From MADRE3 sp963718195 (GTDB lineage: Bacteria > Desulfobacterota > Desulfobulbia > Desulfobulbales > Desulfocapsaceae): a stretch of 64,000 nt of DNA. Location of the stretch: the NCBI GenBank assembly GCA_963718195.1, contig CAVQYQ010000005.1, positions 992,001 to 1,056,000 on the forward strand, given 5' to 3'. How positions within the stretch are numbered: the stretch's first letter is position 1; each line of letters opens with the position of its first letter. Position numbers and translations under genes: made by a program. The notes beneath the pieces were generated by a model that saw only the letters and a list, made by a program, of their open reading frames with translations, ran no database searches and was not told the DNA's origin. Of the stretch, positions 36,882 to 46,190 are shown piece after piece.

Positions 36882-36900
36882 CTCAAGGAGTAGTTCAATA

Positions 36901-37206
36901 ATGTCTCAGAAAAAAAATTCAAAACCAAAGCAGATAAAAGTCCAGTATGCAGAAACCTCTGCCATCTATGCCTCCCAGTTTATTTTAAATGCGTCTGAAA
37001 ATGATATTACCATAAATTTTTCATCCGGCCCTATGGTCGATTCTGCCAGCGGAGAAACCATTTTACCAATGCATACCCGTATCGCCATGGGAAAGGAAGG
37101 TGCAAAGCGGCTGCATGCAGTCCTGGGGCAGGTGTTGTCTCAATCATCGCCCGATGAAACGGTTCCGGAAATCGCCCAGGCACAGCTCCCCAAAATGCAG
37201 CAATAG
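36901..37206 (+). CDS. Small DUF3467-like protein
   Basis: The 101-residue protein follows the adaptor gene behind AAGGAG. Its core (YAETSAIYASQFILNASEND, then MVDSASGETILPMHTRIAMG and AKRLHAVLGQVL) follows the pattern of DUF3467: a YA..F strand, a hydrophobic strand ending in a P-x-H/R-TR turn, and a final AKRL helix. The family has no known function. Its place inside the export operon suggests a cytoplasmic accessory part. Confidence 0.65.
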   Translation: MSQKKNSKPKQIKVQYAETSAIYASQFILNASENDITINFSSGPMVDSASGETILPMHTRIAMGKEGAKRLHAVLGQVLSQSSPDETVPEIAQAQLPKMQQ

Positions 37207-37269
37207 AGCCTTGGTATATTTGTACTTCCCGCAAGGAATAAACAGACGCCTTACCTCTCGACATATGCC

Positions 37270-39060
37270 GTGAAGATAAAACCGCCCGATCCAAGCAGGC
37301 TCGCAGCGCAACTCTCAGAAATACTTGCTGCCGATCTCTCTTCGCAGGAGAAAATAGACTCTGTTCTGCAATTGACAGTAAGTATTGTAAATGGTGCAGG
37401 CGCTCTGTTCTACAGGGAGCAGCAAGGCCAATTACGTCCCGTCGGACAGCTGTTATCTCGCCAGACCGCGTCGATGTCTGAAGACCTCCAAGCCGAGCTC
37501 CTGGAGGACGCGAGGGCTGCTTTACAGGAAAAAAAAGCATCTGTAACATCACTCTCGCTGATGCCTTCAGCTTACATTATCTCCTGTCCGCTTTCAGGAA
37601 TATCCGGGCTGCCGAACTCCTGCCTATCGGTCCTTGTTCTGCTGGGTGACAGTCCCAGGGAACCATTTCTTATCATCCTGCAATTGCTCGCCTCAACCAT
37701 GGCCCATCTGGGAGTAGACGAAGATAAAAAGCCAGCACTGCAGAAGTCTGGACTCCTTTCCGCACTAGCCGGTATTGAAGATAAACTGGAATATGGAAAA
37801 CTGATCGAAACATTGAGGGAATGGCTTGGCTGTAATCTGGTGGCCGTTGGTTATGGACAGCCTGGAGGAAACGTACGATTAAAGAGCATAAGCGATGTGG
37901 TAAAAGTTGACGCCAGAACCCGCCAGGCACGTCTTTTTGTCAATGTCATGCAGGATTGTCTGCAGCAGGACACGCTCACTTCCTGGCCGGCCATAACGAA
38001 AATATCAGCGGATGAATCACTTGTGATGAAAGGGCTCGTCCTGGCTAATAACATGAAAGCTGGTGTTGCAGCCCTTCTTCCCGGAGCATCAGGAAAATCA
38101 ACAATTCTGGTGTTTCTCTGGGCCGATGCCCGAGCCTCAGAAGAGCGAGTCAAAGAATTTACCCAGACAGCCCCGTTGATCGGTTTGATGTTAGAGGCGC
38201 TTGGTTCAACCGATAATGTACCACATCATGCCCACCCAAAATCCGGAAAACCGGCAATAAAAAAGATAGCTGCCGTGTCTCTTCTCGCCGCTTTACTTGC
38301 GGGTTTCAGTCTTTATCCGGTAACCTATAACATTCATGCTGCATGTCTGGTGGCACCCGTAAAGATACGCTATATCGTCTCACAATTCGATGGATTTTTG
38401 AAAGACGTCTTTGTCGAACCGGGTGACAAGATCAAACGTCAAGACCCGATGGCATCTCTTGACGGCCGTGAACTGGAGCTGGAATTGCGCTCAATTGAGG
38501 CCGACAGCTCCAAGGCCCTTAAACTTCGCGACAATCACCTGGCATCTGGAAATACAGCAGCGGCCCAGATTGGCCTGCTCGAATATCAGCGACTGCAGGA
38601 GCGGGCCCAGCTCTTGCTTAATCGGCAGAAGCAGCTGCACTTTACCAGTCCTGTGGACGGTATCGTCTTAAGCGGCGAATTAAGACGCGAAGTTGGAGGA
38701 CCGGTCACAAAGGGACAGGTGCTTTTCGAAGTGGCTCCCCTGGAAACCATCCTCATAGAGATCGCCATTGGTGATGATGATATATCCCACGTCGAGGAAC
38801 AAGCTCCGGTAACTGCCCATTTTAATGCCTTTCCCAGTCGAAGCTGGCAAGGAACAATCAGCCATATCGCCCCAAAATCTGAGCTTGTCCAGGGGCAGAA
38901 CAGTTTTATCGTATCCCTCCAGATTGCCAATACAGAAAACCTTCTTCAGCCGGGAATGCAGGGTCAGGCATCAATAGAAGCCGGCAGAAAAAGTCTGGTG
39001 TGGATCTACTTCCACAAACCGTGGCATGCCCTTGTCAGGCTGCTGCGCTCCCTTGTATAA
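37270..39060 (+). CDS. GAF-like/HlyD fusion protein
   Basis: This 596-residue protein begins at GTG 37270. Residues ~1-320 are cytoplasmic and look like two GAF-type modules (IVNGAGALFYREQQGQLRPV, LGCNLVAVGYGQPGGNVRL). Residues 333-350 are one membrane helix. Residues ~355-580 are a periplasmic HlyD-type adaptor with a lipoyl-like FVEPGDKIKRQDPMASLDG and FTSPVDGIVLSG, then the barrel motif SWQGTISHIAP. The layout suggests an adaptor whose assembly or activity responds to a cytoplasmic signal. The function is inferred from its neighbours. Confidence 0.72.
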   Translation: MKIKPPDPSRLAAQLSEILAADLSSQEKIDSVLQLTVSIVNGAGALFYREQQGQLRPVGQLLSRQTASMSEDLQAELLEDARAALQEKKASVTSLSLMPSAYIISCPLSGISGLPNSCLSVLVLLGDSPREPFLIILQLLASTMAHLGVDEDKKPALQKSGLLSALAGIEDKLEYGKLIETLREWLGCNLVAVGYGQPGGNVRLKSISDVVKVDARTRQARLFVNVMQDCLQQDTLTSWPAITKISADESLVMKGLVLANNMKAGVAALLPGASGKSTILVFLWADARASEERVKEFTQTAPLIGLMLEALGSTDNVPHHAHPKSGKPAIKKIAAVSLLAALLAGFSLYPVTYNIHAACLVAPVKIRYIVSQFDGFLKDVFVEPGDKIKRQDPMASLDGRELELELRSIEADSSKALKLRDNHLASGNTAAAQIGLLEYQRLQERAQLLLNRQKQLHFTSPVDGIVLSGELRREVGGPVTKGQVLFEVAPLETILIEIAIGDDDISHVEEQAPVTAHFNAFPSRSWQGTISHIAPKSELVQGQNSFIVSLQIANTENLLQPGMQGQASIEAGRKSLVWIYFHKPWHALVRLLRSLV

Positions 39061-39063
39061 ACC

Positions 39064-41169
39064 ATGCCTGATCCTCTACCTAGAATTCGTGATGACCTCA
39101 AGATCACACCGATTGATGAGGGTGGTCAGAAAAGCTACATCATTGAAGATCCCCTGCGAAACACATATTACAAAATCGGCCTGAGAGAATATCGTTTTCT
39201 CTGCCGTCTGAGTCAGTTGAAAAATCAGGCTGAACCTTATCCGGAAGATGGTTTACCAGCTATTGATATAAGCGAGGAAGAAGCACTTTCGATTCTTCAG
39301 TGGCTGGCGGCCAAACAACTTCTCCAGAACCAAAGTCAGGAAACCATGAAGACCATTGAGGCTGCAGATCTGCAATCCCGACAAAAAGGACTCCTCAACC
39401 GGTTGAATCTAATAATCTTTCGCCTGCCGCTGTTTAATCCCGACCCGTTGCTTGATCGTTTTCTCCCTTGGATCAGCTGGCTGGCGGGACCGATGTTTTT
39501 TATTTTGTGGCTGATCCTGGGTGCTCTAGCTGTCGCTGTGTTTCTCACCAACTGGTCCCGGTTTATTTCAGAAAGTTCCGGTTTTTTCTCTCCAACCAAC
39601 GTTGTTATCGTCTTCCTTATCTGGGTTGTCCTTAAATTACTCCACGAACTTTCCCATGCACTTGCCTGCAAGCGCTATGGAGGCGGAGTTTACGATTTTG
39701 GTATCCTGTTTATTCTTTTTATCCCGTTAACCTATGTTAATGCTTCCACCTCCTGGGGTTTTGCCACAAAATGGCAGCGACTTCATGTGGCTGTTGCCGG
39801 CATATATATAGAGCTGTTCGTTGCCTGGTGTGCCACCTTGTACTGGGTAACTCATACTGGTACACCAGGTGGGTTAATTGCCCACAATACTGTGCTGGTC
39901 GCAGGGGTCAGTTCGTTGTTGTTCAACGCCAATCCACTTATGCGTTTTGACGGCTATTTTATCCTTTCTGATCTTACCTCAATTCCTAATCTCTACTTTC
40001 GTGGACTCAGTTATGTGCGTCATGCTGCCAGAAAATGGTGGCTCGGGCTGGACAAGGATAGTCAACTCAACGAATATTCTCTATTCGTAAAAATCTATGG
40101 TTTTGGAGTTTACTGCTGGCGTCTTCTTGTTCTTTTAACCCTGAGCTTCATTGCCAGCAGAATGTTAAGCGGCTGGGGGATGATACTGGCAGCCATAGCA
40201 ATTATTACCTGGTTCTACCAGCCCATACATAAATTTTTTCTAAAATTCTCCGATTATCAATCAGAAAATCCCCGTGTTGTCTCACACCTGGTGACTAGGT
40301 TTATTATTCTCGCCATATTCACCGGTTTCGTTCTATTTGGCGTCACCTGGAACAAAACCCTGTCTGTTCCTGCTGTGGTCCTGTTTGAAAAACAGCATAT
40401 AATCAGGGCGGAGGCATCCGGCTTTGTCCAGGACATTTTTGTCAAGCCCGGTGACTATGTGCAGCAGGGAGATCAATTGATGTTATTGGTGAATGAAGAT
40501 CTTCAGAGCGACAGAAAGCTATTGGAGCTGGAACTGAAAAAGATAGAACTACAGAAGAGAATGGCTCATGTGCAAGACAAATACAATGAACTGCAAATTC
40601 TCGAAGAGCGTCAGAAAATAATCACCTCCCAGAAACATAACCTCGATGCAGATGCACAGAACCTGGTCCTGCGAACTCCCGGCAACGGCAAGATTGTCGG
40701 AAGGACGATTGGCAACCGACACGGCACACTGGTCTACAAGGGAGAGCCCTTGTGCCTCGTCGTGGATCCTGAACACAAACACCTGGTAGCCTCAGTTGAT
40801 CAAAATGACATCGCTGCGATTCAAAAGCTGTTTCCTGGAGATGTGGTGATCGACATGAGTGAAGCTGGTCTTGGCACATTTACCGGACAGATAAAAAAAA
40901 TAGTCCCAAAAGCCTCAAGAAATCTTGTTCATTTTTCCTTTGCAGCACCTTTTGGCGGGTCATTTGATGTAAAACCCGGGGAAGGAGGAAACTACCAGTT
41001 ATTCTCCCCACGCTTCAATGTACACATTGCCATTCCCGAATCTGTCCGTCCTACCCTTCGGGACGGTCAGCAGGCCGTTATTCGAGTAGATGGCATCAGC
41101 CAATCCCCGGCACAACTCATCTGGAAGCATGGGAAATCATGGTTCCTTGAACGACAGGGTATTAATTAG
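39064..41169 (+). CDS. M50-type membrane metalloprotease fused to HlyD adaptor
   Basis: The 701-residue protein starts 4 bases after its neighbour. An N-terminal ~100-residue PqqD-like or winged segment is followed by membrane helices that contain LHELSHALACKRYGG: the zinc motif HELSH is at residues 194-198, and the third ligand is probably Asp296 in NPLMRFDGYF, as in site-2 proteases of the M50 family. After ~430 the chain is a HlyD-type arm with a lipoyl half (FVKPGDYVQQGDQLMLL), a coiled coil, and a C-terminal barrel region. It is probably the inner-membrane engine of the system. Fused M50-HlyD proteins occur next to peptide and LEPR-tagged exporters in other bacteria, as I recall. Confidence 0.85.
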   Translation: MPDPLPRIRDDLKITPIDEGGQKSYIIEDPLRNTYYKIGLREYRFLCRLSQLKNQAEPYPEDGLPAIDISEEEALSILQWLAAKQLLQNQSQETMKTIEAADLQSRQKGLLNRLNLIIFRLPLFNPDPLLDRFLPWISWLAGPMFFILWLILGALAVAVFLTNWSRFISESSGFFSPTNVVIVFLIWVVLKLLHELSHALACKRYGGGVYDFGILFILFIPLTYVNASTSWGFATKWQRLHVAVAGIYIELFVAWCATLYWVTHTGTPGGLIAHNTVLVAGVSSLLFNANPLMRFDGYFILSDLTSIPNLYFRGLSYVRHAARKWWLGLDKDSQLNEYSLFVKIYGFGVYCWRLLVLLTLSFIASRMLSGWGMILAAIAIITWFYQPIHKFFLKFSDYQSENPRVVSHLVTRFIILAIFTGFVLFGVTWNKTLSVPAVVLFEKQHIIRAEASGFVQDIFVKPGDYVQQGDQLMLLVNEDLQSDRKLLELELKKIELQKRMAHVQDKYNELQILEERQKIITSQKHNLDADAQNLVLRTPGNGKIVGRTIGNRHGTLVYKGEPLCLVVDPEHKHLVASVDQNDIAAIQKLFPGDVVIDMSEAGLGTFTGQIKKIVPKASRNLVHFSFAAPFGGSFDVKPGEGGNYQLFSPRFNVHIAIPESVRPTLRDGQQAVIRVDGISQSPAQLIWKHGKSWFLERQGIN

Positions 41170-41301
41170 CCTGATCTCTAATTCATTCCATCTCCACCTA
41201 GTACCATTTACCTGATAGGCATTGTGCTTATTGTATATAAAAAATCCTGGATTGGTCGTAGTTCAATTGTTAAATTCTGAAACCTGAAAAGGAGGATATC
41301 A

Positions 41302-41466
41302 ATGCCAGTATACGAATATTTATGTCAAAAGTGTGATCATAATTTTTCCATTGTCATGACTATATCAGAGTACGAGACGAAAAAGATTATCTGTCCGGAA
41401 TGCAAAAGTAAAAAGATAAAACGGCAAATCTCATTGTTTCAGGCCATTACCACTAAAAAAAGTTAA
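41302..41466 (+). CDS. FmdB-type zinc-ribbon protein (54 aa)
   Basis: A short frame starts at ATG 41302 behind AAGGAGG and ends with TAA at 41464-41466. The product starts MPVYEYLCQKCDHNF and has a second CPEC, which makes a four-cysteine zinc ribbon of the FmdB family. Such proteins are small putative regulators. The tail (QISLFQAITTKKS) is typical. It follows the export operon but reads as a separate unit. Confidence 0.8.
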   Translation: MPVYEYLCQKCDHNFSIVMTISEYETKKIICPECKSKKIKRQISLFQAITTKKS

Positions 41467-41908
41467 GCCTGAGCTGAAACAAATCGAAGTAGAACTGGCC
41501 TCTTTAAGTTTGAGAGCTGAGCGAGTTTTGGCCCAAAACACCCCCCTTCATACCATTTCAAAACGTTCAGACAATACTCTTAATTGCTTTTATTACGAGC
41601 CTTTTGCAAAATGATGATTTTCGTTCAAAGTCAAGGCATGTGAAAAAATTTTTCCGCAGGCATCGTTGATATTCCGAGGATAAAATTTTAAGCATAACGA
41701 CGAGGTTGAACGAAAAGGATGTTTTGCAGGTGGCTCTTGCTTGAGAGATTCAGGTTGATGATGAAAAAGTGCCGACAGATCGCCTACAAATGCATTATTA
41801 TTTACCAGGATAATCCTGATTTAATGAATAACTGATCGTTGTAGAGGAAAATCACAGCTCTGTTTATCCGGCACTCAAATATAAAAAAATACAACAAAGG
41901 AGTTAGAA
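41467..41908. other. Intergenic region holding repeat copy 2
   Basis: This 442 bp gap contains the second copy of the dispersed repeat (41597-41736). The rest shows no gene. AAAGGAG near 41898 is the ribosome-binding site of the next gene. Confidence 0.5.
41597..41736. repeat. Dispersed ~140 bp repeat, copy 2 (MITE/REPIN-like)
   Basis: The ends are inverted: GAGCC-TTTTGCAAAA...TTTTCGTTCAA on the left and TTGAACGAAAA...TTTTGCAGGTGGCTC on the right. The copy matches 12567-12705 along its length. The interior carries GCATCGTTGAT, AGGATA and AGCATAACG blocks shared with copy 1. No coding potential is seen. Small size, terminal inverted repeats and dispersal suit a miniature mobile or REPIN-type element. 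Confidence 0.75.
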
Positions 41909-42157
41909 ATGGGTATTTTATCCTGGATAGTAATGGGTCTGATCGTCGGTATAGTGGCAAAAGCGATTATGCCAGGAGACGATCCCGGTGGTGTATTCGT
42001 AACCATAGGGATTGGCATAGCCGGTGCATTCGTTGGTGGTTTCCTGGGATCAGCTCTTGGCTTAGGAGAAGTAACCGGTTTCAATTTCGGCAGCCTGCTG
42101 ATAGCAATTGGTGGCGCTATACTTCTCTTAGTTCTGTTCAGGATGATCAAGAGATAA
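41909..42157 (+). CDS. GlsB/YeaQ/YmgE-family membrane protein
   Basis: The 82-residue protein is three helices with many glycines: GILSWIVMGLIVGIVAKAI, then PGDDPGGVFVTIGIGIAGAF, and a final helix (LLIAIGGAILLLVLFRMIK). It matches the GlsB/YeaQ/YmgE (transglycosylase-associated, stress-response) family. AAAGGAG precedes the start. The function in stress is known only loosely for relatives. Confidence 0.9.
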   Translation: MGILSWIVMGLIVGIVAKAIMPGDDPGGVFVTIGIGIAGAFVGGFLGSALGLGEVTGFNFGSLLIAIGGAILLLVLFRMIKR

Positions 42158-42305
42158 GCATCGTTTACCGGGCGTCATCCGACCTCCCATCAATGCCCTG
42201 GACCGCGTCCTCAATATTTTTTTGAACATGCAGCCAATAACCTCGTGTTAGAGCTGCACATAGTGTTTAATTCTTCCGGTTACTGATACGCAATAGGAAA
42301 AGGAT

Positions 42306-43016
42306 ATGACAGAAACGATAGATGGTCACCTGGAACCAAAACCTAAAAAAAGTTTTTCAGGAATGCAGGTTCTATGGCTGGTTATCGCCTCGATGGGTCT
42401 GGCCATCATTGCCACTGTTTTTACCATTAAGGTTTTTTTATTTCCCGGTCCCTTTAAACCTGTTGTTTTATCAGCTAAAGAGGAACAGCAATTGGCTTCA
42501 AAACTTGAAGCCTTCGAAGGTATCAGCAGTCAGAGTTCTGAAACCCTGCCCCAAAAAAAAGCAAGTAGTGAACTTGCCAAGGACACCACTTTGAAGCCTG
42601 AGAAATACAGTGAGGAAGGGCTGTCTCGCGAGATAAGCTTCACTGAGCGCGAGCTCAATGCCATGATTGCCAAAAATACCGACCTGGCTGAGAAGGTGGC
42701 AATTGATCTGGCTGAAAACATGGTCAGCATCAAGCTGCTGATACCCGTTGATCCTGATTTTCCTATGCTCGGAGGTAAAACCCTGAAAGTCAAGGCCGGG
42801 GCAGAACTGGCCTATCGCGATGCGCGGCCGGTTGTGGTCTTAAAAGGTGTCAGTATAATGGGGGTTCCCATGCCCAACGCCTGGCTGGGCGGCCTGAAAA
42901 ACATTGACCTTGTCAGAGAGTTTGGGGGCGATGAAGGTTTTTGGAAAACATTCTCCGACGGCGTTGACTCCATCAGCGTCGTGGAAGGTTTTTTGAAGAT
43001 ACAACTCAAGGAATAA
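42306..43016 (+). CDS. Membrane-anchored protein of unknown function
   Basis: The 236-residue protein has one N-terminal helix (MQVLWLVIASMGLAIIATVF) and then a periplasmic part of ~190 residues. The periplasmic part has a low-complexity linker (~60-100) and a compact domain (RELNAMIAKNTDLAEKV, VSIKLLIPVDPDFPM, VVVLKGVSIMGVPMPNAWL) that resembles lipid-binding or LolA-like beta folds. I do not recognise the family. AAAAGGA lies before the start. Confidence 0.65.
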   Translation: MTETIDGHLEPKPKKSFSGMQVLWLVIASMGLAIIATVFTIKVFLFPGPFKPVVLSAKEEQQLASKLEAFEGISSQSSETLPQKKASSELAKDTTLKPEKYSEEGLSREISFTERELNAMIAKNTDLAEKVAIDLAENMVSIKLLIPVDPDFPMLGGKTLKVKAGAELAYRDARPVVVLKGVSIMGVPMPNAWLGGLKNIDLVREFGGDEGFWKTFSDGVDSISVVEGFLKIQLKE

Positions 43017-43402
43017 TAATAAAACGATCTTTGAGCTTAAGGTTGCCATGAATATCACTTATAAATTCCCCATTTCTTCCCAAAAAAAAGTGCAAAAGAT
43101 AAAGCTTACTGCACTCTTCCAACGCCCATCATCAAAACGGAAAAACAGCAGAAATCTGGTAAAACGCTATTTCAGGCTTATTAGGTAATCATTCCCCTGG
43201 TTCTCTTCTGCATATTGATAAAATCACAATTGATAAACCTACTCGATAAACCGTAACCTTGGTTAGACTTTGATTAATGAGGATTGGTAGAGCACATCTA
43301 AAAGAAGTGTCCATTTTTTTTTATCACTGTCAAAGCCGATCAAGTCATTCGGAAAGCTGCTGAGTTATTTTATAGATTTTTAGAGATGTGCCTTCTTCCA
43401 GA
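43017..43402. other. Intergenic region between convergent genes
   Basis: A 386 bp AT-rich gap contains several A-runs (for example 43081-43090) but no clear terminator hairpin, gene or repeat. Confidence 0.4.
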
Positions 43403-45619
43403 TCACTTCACCCAGTGCAACACATCTCGGATGATTGACCACCGCGGTGCGTGTGTTTTGCCATGTTGACCTAAGATCCAGTAATTATAGAGGCTGGCAA
43501 CTGTCCCTTCTTTCTCTTTAAGGGTGAGCCAATTGTTGAGGGTATTGGCCAAGCCATCTTCTTCGAGAGGAATAGGGAAGGCTGCTGGTACCTTAATGCT
43601 GTTTCCAAAAGGGGTAGCCACTGCATATTCCGGATAGACGAGGCTCCAGGCGGACCCCATCTCGGCAACCGTGACAAGAGCGTCAGCCTTTTCACTGTAA
43701 TTGTCAATATAACTGGAATGAGAATCTACAAAGAGTAATTCTGCCCTTGGGAAAAAGGCGTGGATAATTCTTTCGTAGTAAGGAGCGTCGCTCAGCGCAA
43801 TTACCAGATCTTGTTGTTGGAGAAAGCGGAGATCCTTGAACTTGTGACGGTCGTGGTCCTTTACCAGAAAAGCAAGAGTGTAATCAATATACGTATGGGA
43901 GTAGTCCTGTATTGTTGATAGTTTTGGAGATAAGGGTTGGCCGGTTCCAATATCACAATAACCCTCTCTAAAATACCTGCTTAAATTACCAAATGTTGCT
44001 GGTACAAATTCAACTTGAACATTTAAGTCATCACCGAAAATCCCAAGGAGTTCTATGTCAAAACCTACAAGCTGATTGTAATTGTTAAAATAAGAAAATG
44101 GCATGGTGTTATCTTCGTAGTAACAGACTCGCAACATGCCTCGTTCTAAGATTTGGTTCAATCTGGTTTGGCCTGATCGAGCTTGCTTCAGTGGCCCTGG
44201 TGGTTCGCTGTATACTTTACCCACAAAACTCTTGCGCGACAACGGCATTGAAGTGACGAGAGTGCCTTTGACGTAACTGTCTTTAATTATAGTTGTCAAA
44301 AAAAGCCTGGATCCGGTGACCACTAATAAGAGCAGACTACAGGAGATGAGCACGTATTTGAGGAGTCCAAACCACTGAATCCTAACCTGACCATTCATTG
44401 CAAAGGCTGTTAGCAAAGTCAAGGCCAAGACGTGTACGGCTGCAAGCAAAGTGCCGAAGCGGGCATTGATTACCGAGGTAGCAACAAAAAACTGAAAAGT
44501 ATCACTGGGAATTTGCAGAATATCCAACATAAAGGGTACAGCGATGTTCACGCTGGCAAAGAGACTCATAAGGCCGCTTCCAACTAAAAGTGGATAATCA
44601 GCAGGCGAGACATCGAATCCAGAAAACCAGCCCGCAAAGAGGATAAAGCTGAATGTGAACAGTTTACCGGCATGGGGAAAGTTGAACGATGCCGGGATGA
44701 TGACATCTATGGCTGATCCAGCTTCATCCTGATCGATATCGCTCTGGCTGACCATTTCTTTACATCTTTCGGCCAAGATTGGTAGAACAATAAATAAACT
44801 GGAGGTTGCGAATGCCGTGACCAGGGCATCTTTTGTCAATCCAATGACCTGCCTGTATTTCAGAGGTGTCAGTGTGGTCACAAGGGCAGGCAGAATCCAC
44901 AATGACATGACTAAAGCAAAGGCAACATAGGTAAAAAGATACACTTCCATTCGCTTTAGTTCAGCAAGGCCGATGGTACCAGAGGCACTGGCCGTTATAG
45001 CAAAAACACCAATGGGAGTAAGTCTAACAACAAAATTGGTCACCCGGGTTAGCGCGTCCATGAGCACGCTCATATCTTCCATCAGACGCGATTTTTCTTT
45101 AATACCGATCAGAGCAACGCCAAGGAAGACACAAAAAATTACCACCCCGGGGACCAGGTTATTTGCAATGGAATGAAAAGGATTAGAAGGAATAAAAAGT
45201 TTTACGAAATCAACTGACTCCTTTGGCTGAGTCAGTGAGGTGGAGAAAAAAGATGAAGAATACCAATCAGGAAAGGCAGAGGGAAAAAGAAAAACAACAC
45301 CGATACTAATGGCCCATATAAGCAGTAGCAGCAATCCTCCCTTTTTGGCCAGCAAAAAGGCTTGTCTGTATTCCAGGCTACCAAGGCCAAAAATCAGAGA
45401 CAGGATTACATATGGCAGTACCGTCATCTGCAGCAGCTTGATAAAGATATCACCGACTATTTCAAGAAAAGCAACCATGTCACCAAAAAACAAGCCAGTA
45501 CAGATACCAAGAATCAGGGCTATAAGAATTTTAGTGGAGAGGCTGAATGTAGGTTTTGTTTTCGAATCCATTTTAACCAAAGAGTATATCTTTAACTTTT
45601 TCTTGGGTGTAATAACCAT
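43403..45619 (-). CDS. Dicarboxylate/amino acid:cation symporter fused to a solute-binding domain
   Basis: The first ~440 residues are a membrane domain of the SDF/DAACS (GltP-like) family with FFGDMVAFLEIVGDIFIKLLQ near residue 45 and PYVILSLIFGLG. The last ~250 residues are a type 3 periplasmic binding domain (LRVCYYEDNTMPFSYFNN, GFDIELLGIFG, YCDIGTGQPLSP). In ordinary members the transport core reads TSSSAATLP and NMDGT; here these read ATSSLFIVLP and NFPHAG, so the cation and substrate site is altered. A fused binding domain would deliver the ligand directly to the permease. Residues 1-16 are doubtful; Met17 (45571) is an alternative start. Confidence 0.9.
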   Translation of the reverse strand: MVITPKKKLKIYSLVKMDSKTKPTFSLSTKILIALILGICTGLFFGDMVAFLEIVGDIFIKLLQMTVLPYVILSLIFGLGSLEYRQAFLLAKKGGLLLLLIWAISIGVVFLFPSAFPDWYSSSFFSTSLTQPKESVDFVKLFIPSNPFHSIANNLVPGVVIFCVFLGVALIGIKEKSRLMEDMSVLMDALTRVTNFVVRLTPIGVFAITASASGTIGLAELKRMEVYLFTYVAFALVMSLWILPALVTTLTPLKYRQVIGLTKDALVTAFATSSLFIVLPILAERCKEMVSQSDIDQDEAGSAIDVIIPASFNFPHAGKLFTFSFILFAGWFSGFDVSPADYPLLVGSGLMSLFASVNIAVPFMLDILQIPSDTFQFFVATSVINARFGTLLAAVHVLALTLLTAFAMNGQVRIQWFGLLKYVLISCSLLLLVVTGSRLFLTTIIKDSYVKGTLVTSMPLSRKSFVGKVYSEPPGPLKQARSGQTRLNQILERGMLRVCYYEDNTMPFSYFNNYNQLVGFDIELLGIFGDDLNVQVEFVPATFGNLSRYFREGYCDIGTGQPLSPKLSTIQDYSHTYIDYTLAFLVKDHDRHKFKDLRFLQQQDLVIALSDAPYYERIIHAFFPRAELLFVDSHSSYIDNYSEKADALVTVAEMGSAWSLVYPEYAVATPFGNSIKVPAAFPIPLEEDGLANTLNNWLTLKEKEGTVASLYNYWILGQHGKTHAPRWSIIRDVLHWVK

Positions 45620-46190
45620 ATAGCAGGCTAGAGTTGTCAGTTACCCTTGATCAAATAGATGAGGCCAGCAAGAATGCTATCACACCACACTTAATCACAA
45701 TTAAAATAATTTTGACAGAAATATTGATAGATACATGAGGAAAATGTAAGGAGGGAACAGCAACTCGAGGTAGAAGTTTGCTTCCAGAACAATTCCGTAG
45801 AACATGAACTGCTTTAGGTTGCCAAATCAAATTACAACAGAAAGGAAAACGCTCTACATTGACCTTGTTCCTGTGAGGGTAGAATCGGCTAAACACTTAA
45901 ATTTGATTGGTTAAAGCCGGCCAGAGGAAACCTTATAAATAGAAAAATTGTTAGATGTAATAAAGATTCAGGAAGAAGCATCTCTATCTGAAATCGATAC
46001 AATTTTAGATGTTTGAGCTAGCGACATCAAGGTATGAGCTGTGGTGCGGCACGAGCGTAAGCAAGAGGTAACACAACTAGCTACTGAGTAGGTGTAATTT
46101 CTTATCACTTATGGTTTACTTTTCTCCCGGAGAAGGTAACGAAGATAGTATCCTCATCCACTTTATAGAAAATGATCACAGGAGAGAAAT
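45620..46190. other. Intergenic region upstream of the ferredoxin-hypAB genes
   Basis: This 571 bp stretch lies between divergent genes. A minus-strand frame at 45651-45896 has no protein character. TGCGGCAC-N7-AAGCAA at 46045-46064 loosely resembles a sigma-54 promoter, but the spacing is one base too long. TTCTC-CCG-GAGAA near 46118 is a small palindrome. CAGGAG at ~46181 is the ribosome-binding site of the next gene. Confidence 0.4.

Noticed and set aside
41254..41270. tRNA-like fragment (GTCGTAGTTCAATTGTT)
   Set aside because: It resembles a tRNA D-arm, but the acceptor, anticodon and T-arm are absent and a gene starts 32 bases further on.
45651..45896. Minus-strand 81-residue frame in a gap
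   Set aside because: No ribosome-binding site, a random composition and no family resemblance.
46045..46064. Sigma-54 promoter upstream of the ferredoxin-hypAB genes
   Set aside because: GG and GC elements are there, but they are 11 bases apart rather than 10, and the flanking match is poor.
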